Counted from the stretch's first letter, positions 33,221 through 41,484 are shown. The stretch is DNA of 44,472 nucleotides from Bradyrhizobium sp. (GCF_016213215.1 NZ_JACRAW010000139.1:1-44472); one strand, 5' to 3'. A program made the numbers and translations. Notes: generated by a model from the sequence alone, not told the origin.

Positions 33221-34216
33221 ATGACTTCCAGCAAACTTCCAACGCTGATTGCGAGAATCGAACGCTTTCCAATCGCGGGCAGCTTCACCATCAGCCGTGG
33301 CGCCAAGACCGAGGCCGTCACCGTGGTGGCGGAGATCGGCCTCGACGGCCTGACCGGCCGGGGGGAATGCGTGCCCTACCCGCGCTATCGCGAGACCCCG
33401 GAGGCAACGCTCGCGGCCATCCAGGCCATGCAGGAGCACATTGCGCGGGGGCTTGACCGTGAGGCCCTGCAAACGGCCATGCCCCCCGGCGCGGCCCGTA
33501 ATGCGCTGGATTGCGCCTTTGTGGATCTGGAGGCCAAGCGGGCCGGAAAGCGTGCCTGGAATCTGTTGGGGCGCCCCGCCCCACACCCCTGCACCACCGC
33601 CTACACGATCTCGCTGGGAACTCCCGAAGCCATGGCAGCGGCAACCGCAAGAGTGGCACATCGGCCACTTCTGAAGATCAAGCTGGGGGGCGCCGGCGAC
33701 GGCGCGCGCATCCGGGCGGTACGCAAGGCCGCTCCCGAATCGGAACTCATCGTTGATGCCAATGAGGCCTGGACGGCGGCCAACCTCGAGCCGAACCTTG
33801 CCGCCTGCGCCGAAGCCGGGGTCACGCTGGTCGAACAGCCGCTTCCGGCGGGCCAGGACGAAGTGCTGGCCCGCATCCGCCGGCCGCTCGCAGTTTGTGC
33901 CGACGAGAGCGTGCACGACCGCAAATCCCTCGAGCACCTGCGCGAGCGCTATGACGCCGTCAACATCAAGCTCGACAAGACGGGCGGCCTGACCGAGGCG
34001 CTGGCGATGGCCGACGCGGCGCAGGCGCTCGGATTTCAGATCATGGTCGGCTGCATGGTGGCGACGTCGCTGTCGATGGCGCCGGCGATGCTGCTCACCC
34101 CGCGAGCCCGCTTCGTCGATCTCGACGGCCCGCTCCTGCTGGCGCGCGACCGCGACAACGGGTTGCGCTATGATGGCAGCCTGGTCTTTCCGCCGGAAGC
34201 GTCGCTCTGGGGGTGA
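33221..34216 (+). CDS. enolase-superfamily epimerase/racemase (L-Ala-D/L-Glu epimerase or DgcA type)
   Basis: 331 residues. It has the muconate-lactonizing/mandelate-racemase fold: an N-terminal capping domain with RGAKTEAVTVVAEI, then a barrel with the KxK base LLKIKLGG, metal ligands in IVDANEAW (Asp), LVEQPL (Glu) and VCADES (Asp), and the second catalytic Lys in NIKLDKTGGL. This pattern fits dipeptide epimerases such as YcjG, which recycle murein peptides, or N-acyl-glutamate racemases of the DgcA type. No DgcN-like partner is adjacent. Its 3' end overlaps the convergent MFS gene by 49 bases. Confidence 0.86.
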   Translation: MTSSKLPTLIARIERFPIAGSFTISRGAKTEAVTVVAEIGLDGLTGRGECVPYPRYRETPEATLAAIQAMQEHIARGLDREALQTAMPPGAARNALDCAFVDLEAKRAGKRAWNLLGRPAPHPCTTAYTISLGTPEAMAAATARVAHRPLLKIKLGGAGDGARIRAVRKAAPESELIVDANEAWTAANLEPNLAACAEAGVTLVEQPLPAGQDEVLARIRRPLAVCADESVHDRKSLEHLRERYDAVNIKLDKTGGLTEALAMADAAQALGFQIMVGCMVATSLSMAPAMLLTPRARFVDLDGPLLLARDRDNGLRYDGSLVFPPEASLWG

Positions 34217-35385
34217 GGCTGCAACCGATGCCGCGCCAGCCATATCAGTACGGCGCCTGAGCCGGCCATCGCCGCCATCACGTAATAAACGGCCTCGCCG
34301 TAGCGCGCGTAGATGACCCCGGAACCGATCGACGCGACCGAACTGAGCAAACCGCTTGCCGCCGCGTAATAGCCCTGCCCCCTCGCCATGGCATGCACCG
34401 GCACGTGCCGCACCAGCTGGCTCATGGTGCCGACCTGGGTGATGCCGAAGGTCAGGCCATGGCCGAGCTGGACGATTGCCAGCACCGCGACCTGCGGCTC
34501 CAGCGCCGTGATCGACCAGCGCACCACCGCGCTCAGCCCGCCGATCATGATGAGAATCCAGGGATCGAGCGTGAACCGCGGCGAGATCGCGAACACCAGG
34601 ATTTCCGCGAGCACGCCGATCGTCCACAGGCCGGCGATGGTCAGCCCGCCAAAGCCCTGCGCCTGCCAGTTGATCGAGGCGAACGAGTAGTAGGCTGCAT
34701 GGCTGCATTGCACTAGCGCGGCCGAGACAATGATCGCGAGAAAGGCCGGATCGCGCAGCAGGGCGTCGCGGCCCTGCGCGGTCACGGCCCTTCGGCGCGA
34801 ATCATCCAGCGGCTGGAGCAAAAGGCTGGTAGCCGCGGCAAGCACGGCGACCGCGACGATGACCCAGATCAATTGACGCGGCGCGATGACATCGACGAGT
34901 AGCCCGCACGCGAGCGCGCCGACGACGAATGCCGCCGAGCCCCACAGCCGCAGCGGTCCGTAGTTCAGGCCGTAGCGGGCGACGCCGCGCAGGGCATAGG
35001 CGTCCGTCAGCGGCACCGTCGGCGTCCACAGGCAGCAGGTCGCGACATAGGCCAGAAACAGGGCCAACGGCTGGTACTGGGTGCCGACCATCGAAAGCCC
35101 GAGCGCGGTGGCAAAGGTCGTGAAGATCATGGCCCCGCGCAGCGCGTGGCGTCTTTCGGCGAACCCCGTCACGAACGGCAGGATCGTAAAGCGCGTCACC
35201 GCCGGCACCGCGTTGATGATGCCGATCCAGGACGCGTCGATCCCGATCGCCTTCAGCCACACCGGGAAAAAAGGCAGATGCGTGCCCAGGACACCGAACA
35301 CGGTACCGTAGAACAGCGCGAGTCGCGCGGCGAATCGACGGCTCACGAGCTGCGATGCGATGGGGATTTGTGATTCGGACGGCAT
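34168..35385 (-). CDS. MFS transporter, HcaT/phenylpropionate-permease-like
   Basis: 405 residues and about twelve transmembrane helices. The start RFAARLALFYGTVFGVLGTHLPFFPVWL and the motif RLWGSAAFVVGALACGLLVD resemble the small LacY-related permease group that includes HcaT. The loop between helices 6 and 7 is short and charged (LDDSRRRAVTAQGRD). The substrate is unknown. ATG at 35385 is used instead of the TTG just before it. The gene ends inside the epimerase gene, on the opposite strand. Confidence 0.85.
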   Translation of the reverse strand: MPSESQIPIASQLVSRRFAARLALFYGTVFGVLGTHLPFFPVWLKAIGIDASWIGIINAVPAVTRFTILPFVTGFAERRHALRGAMIFTTFATALGLSMVGTQYQPLALFLAYVATCCLWTPTVPLTDAYALRGVARYGLNYGPLRLWGSAAFVVGALACGLLVDVIAPRQLIWVIVAVAVLAAATSLLLQPLDDSRRRAVTAQGRDALLRDPAFLAIIVSAALVQCSHAAYYSFASINWQAQGFGGLTIAGLWTIGVLAEILVFAISPRFTLDPWILIMIGGLSAVVRWSITALEPQVAVLAIVQLGHGLTFGITQVGTMSQLVRHVPVHAMARGQGYYAAASGLLSSVASIGSGVIYARYGEAVYYVMAAMAGSGAVLIWLARHRLQPHPQSDASGGKTRLPS

Positions 35386-35460
35386 CAAAGCAATTGCGAT
35401 TCGGTCGATATCGTGGTGATCGTTAGCCTAACGTGCGCTGATTTGCGCGAAGAGTCTGCC

Positions 35461-36597
35461 ATGGCTGATGAAGCATTCGCCCTCTCGCCGATTTCCGCCC
35501 GCGCGGCCCAGCCGAGCGAGCAGGATTATGACGCGATCCGCGAAGCCTTCATGGAGACTTCGCGCGGCCGCTGGTTCCTCGGCGAATACGCCAAGCGCAA
35601 CCGCAACGCCGACACCCGCATGGTGCTCGATGCGGTGGCAAAAATCGAGGAAACGCTTGAAGCGCAGCGGCAACCGGTCGTCATCGACCGCACGCCCGAG
35701 GTGCTCGACGCCGTCAGGAAGGTGCTCGCCGAAGCCCAGGAAGCCGCCGCAGCCGCATTTGACACCGCCTCCGCGGTACAACACCTCGGCCCAATCCACC
35801 GCGGGGTCCGGATCATCAAGGAGATCTCCTGGCGATGGCGCGAGATCGGTGGCGACAGCCGGATCTGCGACCTGATTGATTCGGAGCTCCTCGCCATCGA
35901 GGGTGCCTGCGAGCTGCTTTCGGCGATGGATCCGCGCGATGAACTTGAGGCAGCGTTCGATCTCATCAAGAGAGGGTTGGCGCAGGTGGAGGTCGGCGAG
36001 GCCCGGCCGGCGCAGCCCGCCGCGCCGAAGCCGGCTCAAGAAGCCCCGGTGGAAGCAACCGCTGCAGCGTCTCCAGCACCTTCGGAAACCGTGGAGAGGC
36101 CGCCGGCAGCGCCCGGTCCCTGCGAGCCCGAACCAGAGGTCGATCTCGCCGGAACAGATGACCTCGAGCTGACCCTCGCAGCCGAGCCGGTCGAAGCCAT
36201 GGAGCTTTTGGCCGACGACGCCGACGCGCAGGACGAGGCTATCCTGGACATGGTGGCGTTCGAGATGGCGGCGCCGGATCCGGAGTTCGACGAGGACATG
36301 GCCGGCGAGGGATTGGCCGCACCGTCCGCCGTTGCCGATCCCACCCTCGAGCCGGTCGCGACGCAGCCGACGGCCGTCACCGAGATGGCCGAGATGACGA
36401 CGGTAACCATGGCAAGCCCGGAGGTGACGCAGGCTGCACCGTTGCCGGCGTCCTCCCTGGCCTTCCTGCCCGAACCGTCCCTGGGTGCGACCATCATCGC
36501 CAGCGGAATCCTGCAAAAGCCCCGCACCGCCGCCAACGATCCGCTGGCGCCGATCCGTCGCATGACGCAGGCAGAGAAGATCGCGTTCTTCTCCTGA
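35461..36597 (+). CDS. conserved hypothetical protein with acidic disordered centre
   Basis: 378 residues. The first 190 are helical (QDYDAIREAFMETSRGRWFLGEYAKRNR, then HRGVRIIKEISWRWREIGGD), the middle is a Pro/Ala/Glu-rich disordered stretch with many Asp and Glu (residues about 195-310), and the last 25 residues (NDPLAPIRRMTQAEKIAFFS) look like a conserved end motif. The ends look conserved and the middle a flexible tether, an arrangement seen in scaffold or chemotaxis-associated proteins, but I do not recognise the family. ATG at 35461 starts at the beginning of the helical part. It is divergent from the MFS gene. Confidence 0.6.
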   Translation: MADEAFALSPISARAAQPSEQDYDAIREAFMETSRGRWFLGEYAKRNRNADTRMVLDAVAKIEETLEAQRQPVVIDRTPEVLDAVRKVLAEAQEAAAAAFDTASAVQHLGPIHRGVRIIKEISWRWREIGGDSRICDLIDSELLAIEGACELLSAMDPRDELEAAFDLIKRGLAQVEVGEARPAQPAAPKPAQEAPVEATAAASPAPSETVERPPAAPGPCEPEPEVDLAGTDDLELTLAAEPVEAMELLADDADAQDEAILDMVAFEMAAPDPEFDEDMAGEGLAAPSAVADPTLEPVATQPTAVTEMAEMTTVTMASPEVTQAAPLPASSLAFLPEPSLGATIIASGILQKPRTAANDPLAPIRRMTQAEKIAFFS

Positions 36598-36627
36598 CGG
36601 CCATCGGTGCCAAGATCGATTGAAAAC

Positions 36628-36890
36628 ATGCCTGAGAACGAAGACACAATCACGCTTTGGCGGCCGGTTGGTCCCGCGGAGCTTGCGCTGATTCAACAGG
36701 CCGGCATGCGTGCCTTCCCTCCTCGGTTGCCGGATCAACCGATTTTTTATCCAGTTCTGACGGAAGACTACGCGGTCAAGATCGCTCGCGATTGGAATGT
36801 GCAGGCGAGCGGCTCGGGGTTTGTAACCCGTTTCCAGGTCAAACGGAGCTTCATCGATCAATACGAGGTGCAGGAAGCAGGCGGCCGAGC
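36628..36890 (+). pseudogene. truncated ADP-ribosylation/crystallin J1-like small protein gene
   Basis: The frame reads LWRPVGPAELALIQQAGM, FYPVLTEDYAVKIARDWN and GSGFVTRFQVKRSFIDQY, matching the first three quarters of a small, widespread bacterial protein of about 110-115 residues often annotated ADP-ribosylation/crystallin J1. The usual ending (a YWIPAEDL-like segment) is missing: after about residue 88 the sequence turns into the transposase fragment. The native start could also be at 36607 or within LWRPVG. It is probably inactive. Confidence 0.7.
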
Positions 36891-37153
36891 CCATGCTGAT
36901 CGAGCTTGGCATCAAGCATCGCTACACCAGGCCTTACCGGCCGCAAACCAATGGCAAGGTCGAACGCTTCTGGCGAACCCTCGACGACGACGTCATCGAA
37001 GGAGCTACCTTCGATAACCTCGAGCACTTCGCCAACGAACTCTTCGAGTATCTGATCTACTACAACAACTTCAGACCCCATCAGGCCCTCGGCGGACAAA
37101 CCCCAAAGGACTTCGCCGCAGCCCAAACCAAAATCTCTCGATCACCGAATTAG
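36887..37153 (+). pseudogene. C-terminal fragment of an IS481-type (DDE) transposase
   Basis: 86 residues: LGIKHRYTRPYRPQTNGKVE, then RFWRTLDDDVIEG and YNNFRPHQALGGQTPKDF. This is the end of a DDE integrase domain, with the final catalytic Glu in GKVERF and the YNxxRPHxALGGxTP tail typical of IS481 and related IS3-like elements. The N-terminal two thirds, with the first two acidic residues, are absent, so it cannot transpose. Its left edge coincides with the break in the gene at 36628. Confidence 0.82.
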
Positions 37154-37204
37154 TGAACACGCACAGCAATGACGCCTGGGGTGACATTATTCGCATCTCA
37201 GATA
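37154..37204. other. possible IS end sequence between transposase fragment and repeat copy B
   Basis: tagtgaacacgcacagcaat (37152) and the similar tagtgaacgtgcattagcat (37203) lie 52 bases apart. They could be remnants of terminal sequences of the IS. No gene is present. Confidence 0.3.
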
Positions 37205-37223
37205 GTGAACGTGCATTAGCATT

Positions 37224-37245
37224 CTCGCGGCATGTTCTGCCCGAG
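37224..37245 (-). other. 3'-most hairpin of repeat copy B
   Basis: On the reverse strand ctcgggca pairs with tgccgcgag through the same one-base bulge as in copy A (21071-21092). The pair G-C of copy A is A-T here. Confidence 0.7.
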
Positions 37246-37281
37246 TCTTGCTGCACTTTCCCGCCCGCTTCATTGAAGAGG

Positions 37282-37383
37282 GCGCAGGGAAGGCCGGGTG
37301 CCGGCTGACACCCGCGGTCCGTGCGCGAAACGCACACGGCTTGGACCACAGGGCAGCCGAGGACATCCCGGCCTTCCCTGCGC
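37282..37383 (-). other. nested hairpin of repeat copy B
   Basis: gcgcagggaaggccggg (37383-37367 on the reverse strand) pairs perfectly with its complement at 37282-37298. Inside, ccgtgtgcg pairs with cgcgcacgg (37339-37319) around a 3-base loop with one G-T. Confidence 0.85.
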
Positions 37384-37866
37384 GATGGTTTTGCGGCTTA
37401 TGTCGTGATCTCCCCGGTGAGACGAGCTCTATTGCCACCGTCGCCGCGCGGATCCTGTGGCGTCTCGCACCCGGTTGGATGCAGAACGCCTCCGCGCGCC
37501 TTGACGCCAGCTTCGGGCGCCAGGACCACACGATTTCGCCGTCCGCAGACACCCTCGCCTCACCTTTCGACGGCTGGCGTGTGCTCACCATCGAACCAAG
37601 ACAAGGACGCTCTTCATTGTCGTTCGTCCGCGCGCCGGCTTCTTCGCTCACGGGCCTCGTTGAAAGCGAGAACACCGCCCTGCAATGCCTTGCGCGCCCG
37701 ACGCTGCCGCGTCCACCGCATCCCAACCCGCGTTTCGTGACGACGTACGACCGCCCCTCGTGTCGGGTGAGACGCACGTCATATACGCCGAATCCGAATT
37801 TCGGAAAAGCGAAATATTTTTTCGTAGGAGTCTTGACACATTTGGGCCGATTTGCCCGTCAGGCGG

Positions 37867-38071
37867 CAATCAGTCAGTCTGTGCTCTAACTAAGCGAACT
37901 AAGTCTGACGGGAGAAGAATGCCAACATCTTCATAGCCGCTCCGAGTCCCGGCCGCCCTACATCGTCGATTTTGAGTCCCGTCAGACCATCAGCACTTCC
38001 GGTTTTCGCCCAAACCGGACGTTTGCTGGGTCCCACGAGTCCGAGAAGGGCCAACAGCAGACTCACGCAGT
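37867..38071. other. intergenic DNA without recognisable gene
   Basis: It holds a 7-bp hairpin ccggttt-tcgccc-aaaccgg (about 37999-38018) and no convincing gene. It may be further decayed mobile DNA. Confidence 0.3.
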
Positions 38072-39007
38072 TCAGTGCTTTGCAATGAATGCAAGCACCG
38101 TTTCATTGAAGGCTTGGGGGTTCTCAACCTCCATCTGATGAGATGCCGCTGGAATCGTTGCACGTTCTACGCTCGGTAAGCAGTGCTCCAGTCTGTCGTT
38201 GATGAGACGGAACATCTTAGGACTGCGCTCACCGTCGATGAGCAATGTTGGCGCTTTCACCTTCTGCACATCCTCGCATGTGGTGGGCGGGAAGAGGTTT
38301 CGCGATGAGGCCTCGCCTTTTAGTTCTTGGACGTTATCCATGAGGCGCTTCAGAACGGGAGGTGGGAGTTTCTCGTACGAACCCTCGCCCAACACGCCGT
38401 TCACAAATCGACGCACTCCTTCTTCGTCATTTCCCTGCTTGAATGCTTCGCTCGTAGCGACTGATCTCGTGATAGCGGCGGTAAGAAGAGCATCTCCTTC
38501 AGGTGTAGTTTTTAGTAACGGCATTATGGGCGGTTCTCCCAGCGTCAGACTGCGAATGACCTCCGGGTGATCTCGTGCGACCAGGAACGTAATAAACGCC
38601 CCATACGAATGACCAATGAGATGAACCGGGGGCAGATTGAGTGCCTTGATGAAGGCAGCCAGGTCTCTCGCATGTATGGTGACAGAAAAATCCGTTGCAT
38701 CTTTGGGCCATTCATTTGGATAGTGATACCGACGACTGTAAGAGATTAGTCGATATCCCTTCGACAACGCCTCAAGCTGTCCCTCCCACGTGCGGTAGTC
38801 CTCCAGTGTGCCGTGCACCAACACCACTGGAGTTCCTTGCCCGAGTTCGATGTAATGCAGCGTAAGGCCATTAATTTGCACCTCTCTTGTTTGCATCTCA
38901 GAAGAGGATGCGCCTTTCTGCTGCGCGAATGACGGACTCGCGACGAAGAACATGGCTGCTAGCGATATGAGGACGATGTGTTTCAGGACGAGCGCTCTCG
39001 ATTGCAT
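38072..39007 (-). CDS. exported alpha/beta hydrolase
   Basis: 311 residues. A signal peptide (ALVLKHIVLISLAAMFFVASPSFAQ) is followed by the fold: PVVLVHGTLEDYRTWEGQ gives the oxyanion HG, LIGHSYGAF the nucleophile (GxSxG), APTLLIDGERSP the acidic region, and PAASHQMEVENP the catalytic His. The ATG at 39007 follows aggagag. The closest kinds are epoxide-hydrolase/haloperoxidase-like esterases. The base composition (many A/T-ending codons, 'ttgaatg', 'gaag') is less GC-rich than its neighbours, and it sits in a patch of mobile-element debris, so it may have been acquired horizontally. Confidence 0.85.
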   Translation of the reverse strand: MQSRALVLKHIVLISLAAMFFVASPSFAQQKGASSSEMQTREVQINGLTLHYIELGQGTPVVLVHGTLEDYRTWEGQLEALSKGYRLISYSRRYHYPNEWPKDATDFSVTIHARDLAAFIKALNLPPVHLIGHSYGAFITFLVARDHPEVIRSLTLGEPPIMPLLKTTPEGDALLTAAITRSVATSEAFKQGNDEEGVRRFVNGVLGEGSYEKLPPPVLKRLMDNVQELKGEASSRNLFPPTTCEDVQKVKAPTLLIDGERSPKMFRLINDRLEHCLPSVERATIPAASHQMEVENPQAFNETVLAFIAKH

Positions 39008-39054
39008 ATGACTCTCCTGGTGTTGTGAGACCATCTGCTTCGGTTCTGCCGGTT

Positions 39055-39225
39055 CAACAGCTCGAAAAAAGCTCGGTAAAGCCAAGTCTTGTCAGCCCTC
39101 ATATTGCTGACCTTGGTTACGGAGGCTACCAATGTGATGCGTTTCGTCTTTTCCGGCTGCTGCGCCACAGCATGCCGCATCGGAGCCGCAATCATTAGCC
39201 CAGCAACGAAGTCTCGCGGCTTCAT
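39055..39225 (-). pseudogene. N-terminal remnant of an ABC-type substrate-binding protein gene
   Basis: ATG at 39225 with gaggtgat just upstream reads MKPRDFVAGLMIAAPMRHAV, then AQQPEKTKRITLVASVTKV and WLYRAFFELLN. This is the usual opening (MRRREFI..., A-QQPE--RRI, AFFEEL) of the large TrpX/PF04392 family of substrate-binding proteins, which should be about 320 residues. After AFFELL the match ends and the sequence runs into the leader of the alpha/beta hydrolase gene, so about 80 percent of the gene is lost. Confidence 0.6.
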
Positions 39226-39531
39226 CGATCACCTCATCGGCGATAGCGAGCAGTGCTGATGGCGTGCATGGGCGATACCCAGCACCGTATGATTGAAGCG
39301 GACAAAGCAACGTGAGACAAGAAAGCACTATGTCGCAGTTGGGTCAAAACGCGACTTGCGTTCTGCGTCTGCTCTTAAGCCAAACCGGTCGGTCAAGGTC
39401 AGCAAACCCGGGGTAGGCAGCTGGCGAGAGGAAGCAATGTGGATGCGCCGGATTTCATTGTTTTTATCAGGCTCTCTTTGGCCTTGCAGGCACACACTCC
39501 TCCCGAACTCGCCATTCCATGCGTTTTGGAG

Positions 39532-39545
39532 CGTGACCTGGATCA
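39532..39545. promoter_or_regulatory. CRP/FNR-type palindrome 1
   Basis: GTGA-cctgga-TCAC is a perfect GTGA-N6-TCAC core, within the longer palindrome gcgtga-N6-tcacgc (39531-39548). It lies about 100 bases upstream of the caspase-like gene. Confidence 0.55.
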
Positions 39546-39559
39546 CGCTGAAGACCGGC

Positions 39560-39573
39560 GTGACGGCCGTCAC
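39560..39573. promoter_or_regulatory. CRP/FNR-type palindrome 2
   Basis: GTGACGGCCGTCAC is wholly self-complementary and has the same GTGA-N6-TCAC core. Its centre is 28 bases from that of palindrome 1, on nearly the same helix face only if the repeat is about 9.3 bases per turn, so joint binding is open. Confidence 0.55.
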
Positions 39574-39644
39574 ATCGCCTGAACTTGAACGCGGTCTAGC
39601 GTGCCCGCCACCAATCTCGCATCGAGATCCAAAGGGAGCACGCC

Positions 39645-41414
39645 ATGTTCCGCCTGAGATCCTTCCTGTTATGCGCGGGCCTGCTGGGAAGCCTGATGGG
39701 CTTCGCCTGCGGCTCCGCTCTCGCGCAAGCCGCAACCGGCGAGACCGGCAAGCCAGCGCCGACCGCCCTGCAAGGTCCCGAGCAGCGCCTGGCGCTGGTC
39801 ATCGGCAACGCGAACTACCAGAACGCCCCGCAACTGCCCAATCCCGACGATGACGCGCAATCGATGGCGCAGCTGTTGAACTCGGCGGGGTTCGAGGTGA
39901 TTGCCGCGACCGACCTGACGCAGAACGACATGATCAAGGTCGTGCAGGACTTCTCCGCCAAGGTCGCGACGCGCGGCCCCAACACGGTGGCGATGGTCTA
40001 CTACGCCGGTCATGGCGTGCAGCTCGCCGGCGAGAATTATCTCCTTCCGGTCGATGCGAAGATTTCCACGCCGACCGATCTCGTCAGCAACTCGCTTCGC
40101 CTCGTCGACCTGATGGCGACGCTGGAAGCGATCCCGAGCCGGATGCGCATCGTCATACTCGATGCCTGCCGCAACAACCCGTTTCCGACCATCAACGACG
40201 CCGGCCGGGGCCTTGCGATCGTCGATGCTCCGAACGGCTCCATTGTCGGCTACTCGACGGCGCCGGGCTCCGAAGCGCTCGACGGCAGCGGCGGACACAG
40301 CCCCTATACCCAGGCCTTCCTGCAGGTCGCGCGCGAGCCGAACCTGCCGATCGAGCAGCTCTTCAAGCGCGTTCGCCTGGAAGTGAACCGCACGACCGAC
40401 GGCCAGCAGACTCCATGGGAAAGCTCGTCCTTGACGAGCGACTTCTATTTCTTCGGCGACACGGCCGTTGCCGCGACCCGTCCGCCGACGAACGCCCCGG
40501 TGGTGCAGATGGCCTCCAACCTGCCCAGCCGCTCGGTCCGCCAGGCCTATGACTACGTCCTGTCGGAAGGCCGCCCGGAGCATTATCGCGAGTTCATCCA
40601 GCTGTTCCCGCACGATCCGCTGTGCGACCGTGTCCGCTGGCTGCTCGCCAACCTCTTGACGGCGCAGGCCTGGCACAAGGCCGTGCTCGCCAACTCGCCC
40701 GTCGCCTACAAGGCCTTCCATGACAGCCACACCAACAGCCCGTATGCGCAAATCGCGCTGAAGCTGCAGACGCAGCCGAAGGTCGTCCCGCTAATGCAGG
40801 CCTCGCACTTGCTGGTCCCGCAGCAGCTGGCTCCGACGCTGAAGCTGACCAAGCTCGGCGCGACCAAGTACAACCCGGTCGTTCAGCCTGGTCTGGGCGG
40901 CGCGCAGCACAACGGCAGCACCACGGGCATTGCGCTCGACAAGCCGATCAACGGCAACATCGCCGGCAAGCTCGGCACCGGTCGCATCGTCATGCTGCCC
41001 GCAGCCGGCGAAACGAAGCAGCCGGTCACCACTACGTCGACCCAGGGTCTGTCGAAGATCGTCACCCCTGCGCAGGGCAACAGCAATGCGACCTCGTCCA
41101 ACGGCAACTCGGGCAGGATCGTGACGATGCCGGCCGGAACGGTCGTCAAGGGCACAATCCCGGGCGTGAAAGGCAATGTCACGACGAACCGCGTCGTCGA
41201 CCTGCCGACCACGAACCGTCAGCCCTTGAAGACCGACCTGCACAATAAGCAGCGCAGCCCGGCCGTCATCAAGCTCAACAACAACCCGGCGCAGGTCAAC
41301 CGGCAATTCAACTCGTCGCCCGGCCGGGCCGGCGGCGCCGCGATGACCAACAGCATCAAGCCGCAGGTCGCGCAGTCGGGGAGCCTCATGGGTCGCCGCG
41401 GATTGTTGCGCTGA
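39645..41414 (+). CDS. secreted caspase-like (orthocaspase, peptidase C14) protein
   Basis: 589 residues. A signal peptide (RSFLLCAGLLGSLMGFACGSALAQA) is followed by a p20-type domain: RLALVIGNANYQ, LPNPDDDAQSMAQLLNSAGF, the catalytic His123 in YYAGHGVQ and Cys175 in LDACRNNPF, both present. The fold ends about residue 280. The C-terminal 300 residues have a helical part with SRSVRQAYDYVLSEGR and a low-complexity, Asn/Thr/Pro-rich tail with recurring GRIV-x2-PA motifs. A good ribosome binding site (aaaggga) precedes the ATG. Targets are unknown; metacaspases cleave after Arg/Lys. Single gene with its own terminator. Confidence 0.88.
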   Translation: MFRLRSFLLCAGLLGSLMGFACGSALAQAATGETGKPAPTALQGPEQRLALVIGNANYQNAPQLPNPDDDAQSMAQLLNSAGFEVIAATDLTQNDMIKVVQDFSAKVATRGPNTVAMVYYAGHGVQLAGENYLLPVDAKISTPTDLVSNSLRLVDLMATLEAIPSRMRIVILDACRNNPFPTINDAGRGLAIVDAPNGSIVGYSTAPGSEALDGSGGHSPYTQAFLQVAREPNLPIEQLFKRVRLEVNRTTDGQQTPWESSSLTSDFYFFGDTAVAATRPPTNAPVVQMASNLPSRSVRQAYDYVLSEGRPEHYREFIQLFPHDPLCDRVRWLLANLLTAQAWHKAVLANSPVAYKAFHDSHTNSPYAQIALKLQTQPKVVPLMQASHLLVPQQLAPTLKLTKLGATKYNPVVQPGLGGAQHNGSTTGIALDKPINGNIAGKLGTGRIVMLPAAGETKQPVTTTSTQGLSKIVTPAQGNSNATSSNGNSGRIVTMPAGTVVKGTIPGVKGNVTTNRVVDLPTTNRQPLKTDLHNKQRSPAVIKLNNNPAQVNRQFNSSPGRAGGAAMTNSIKPQVAQSGSLMGRRGLLR

Positions 41415-41442
41415 TGCTACCGCGCAAGCGTCGCGCACGAAA

Positions 41443-41474
41443 TGGGGCAGGGCCCGAAGGCTCTGCCCCATTTT
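41443..41474 (+). terminator. intrinsic terminator of the caspase-like gene
   Basis: tggggcagggcc (41443-41454), loop cgaa, ggctctgcccca (41459-41470), then tttt. One G-T pair. It lies between convergent genes ending at 41414 and 41485. Confidence 0.88.
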
Positions 41475-41484
41475 GTTGCGCTGT

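Larger units (their letters stand above)
37205..37866 (-). repeat. dispersed structured repeat, copy B
   Basis: Reverse-strand homologue of 20459-21105, with the same order of parts: ctgacgggcaaatcgg (near 37864), AT-rich start (37800-37835), the near-identical block (37767-37697), a diverged middle, the conserved block ending at 37384, and the 3' hairpins (37383-37224). Its 3' end touches the IS481 fragment. Open frames in it differ from those in copy A. Confidence 0.85.
39226..39644. promoter_or_regulatory. intergenic region upstream of the caspase-like gene
   Basis: 419 bases. The left part (39330-39420) contains a short low-GC stretch (tgtcgcagttgggtcaaaac) that looks like degenerate repetitive DNA. 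The right part holds two CRP/FNR-type palindromes listed separately. No gene seen. Confidence 0.4.

Noticed and set aside
37240..37930. Open frames up to about 210 codons in repeat copy B
   Set aside because: Same reason as for copy A; no ribosome binding site and no domain.
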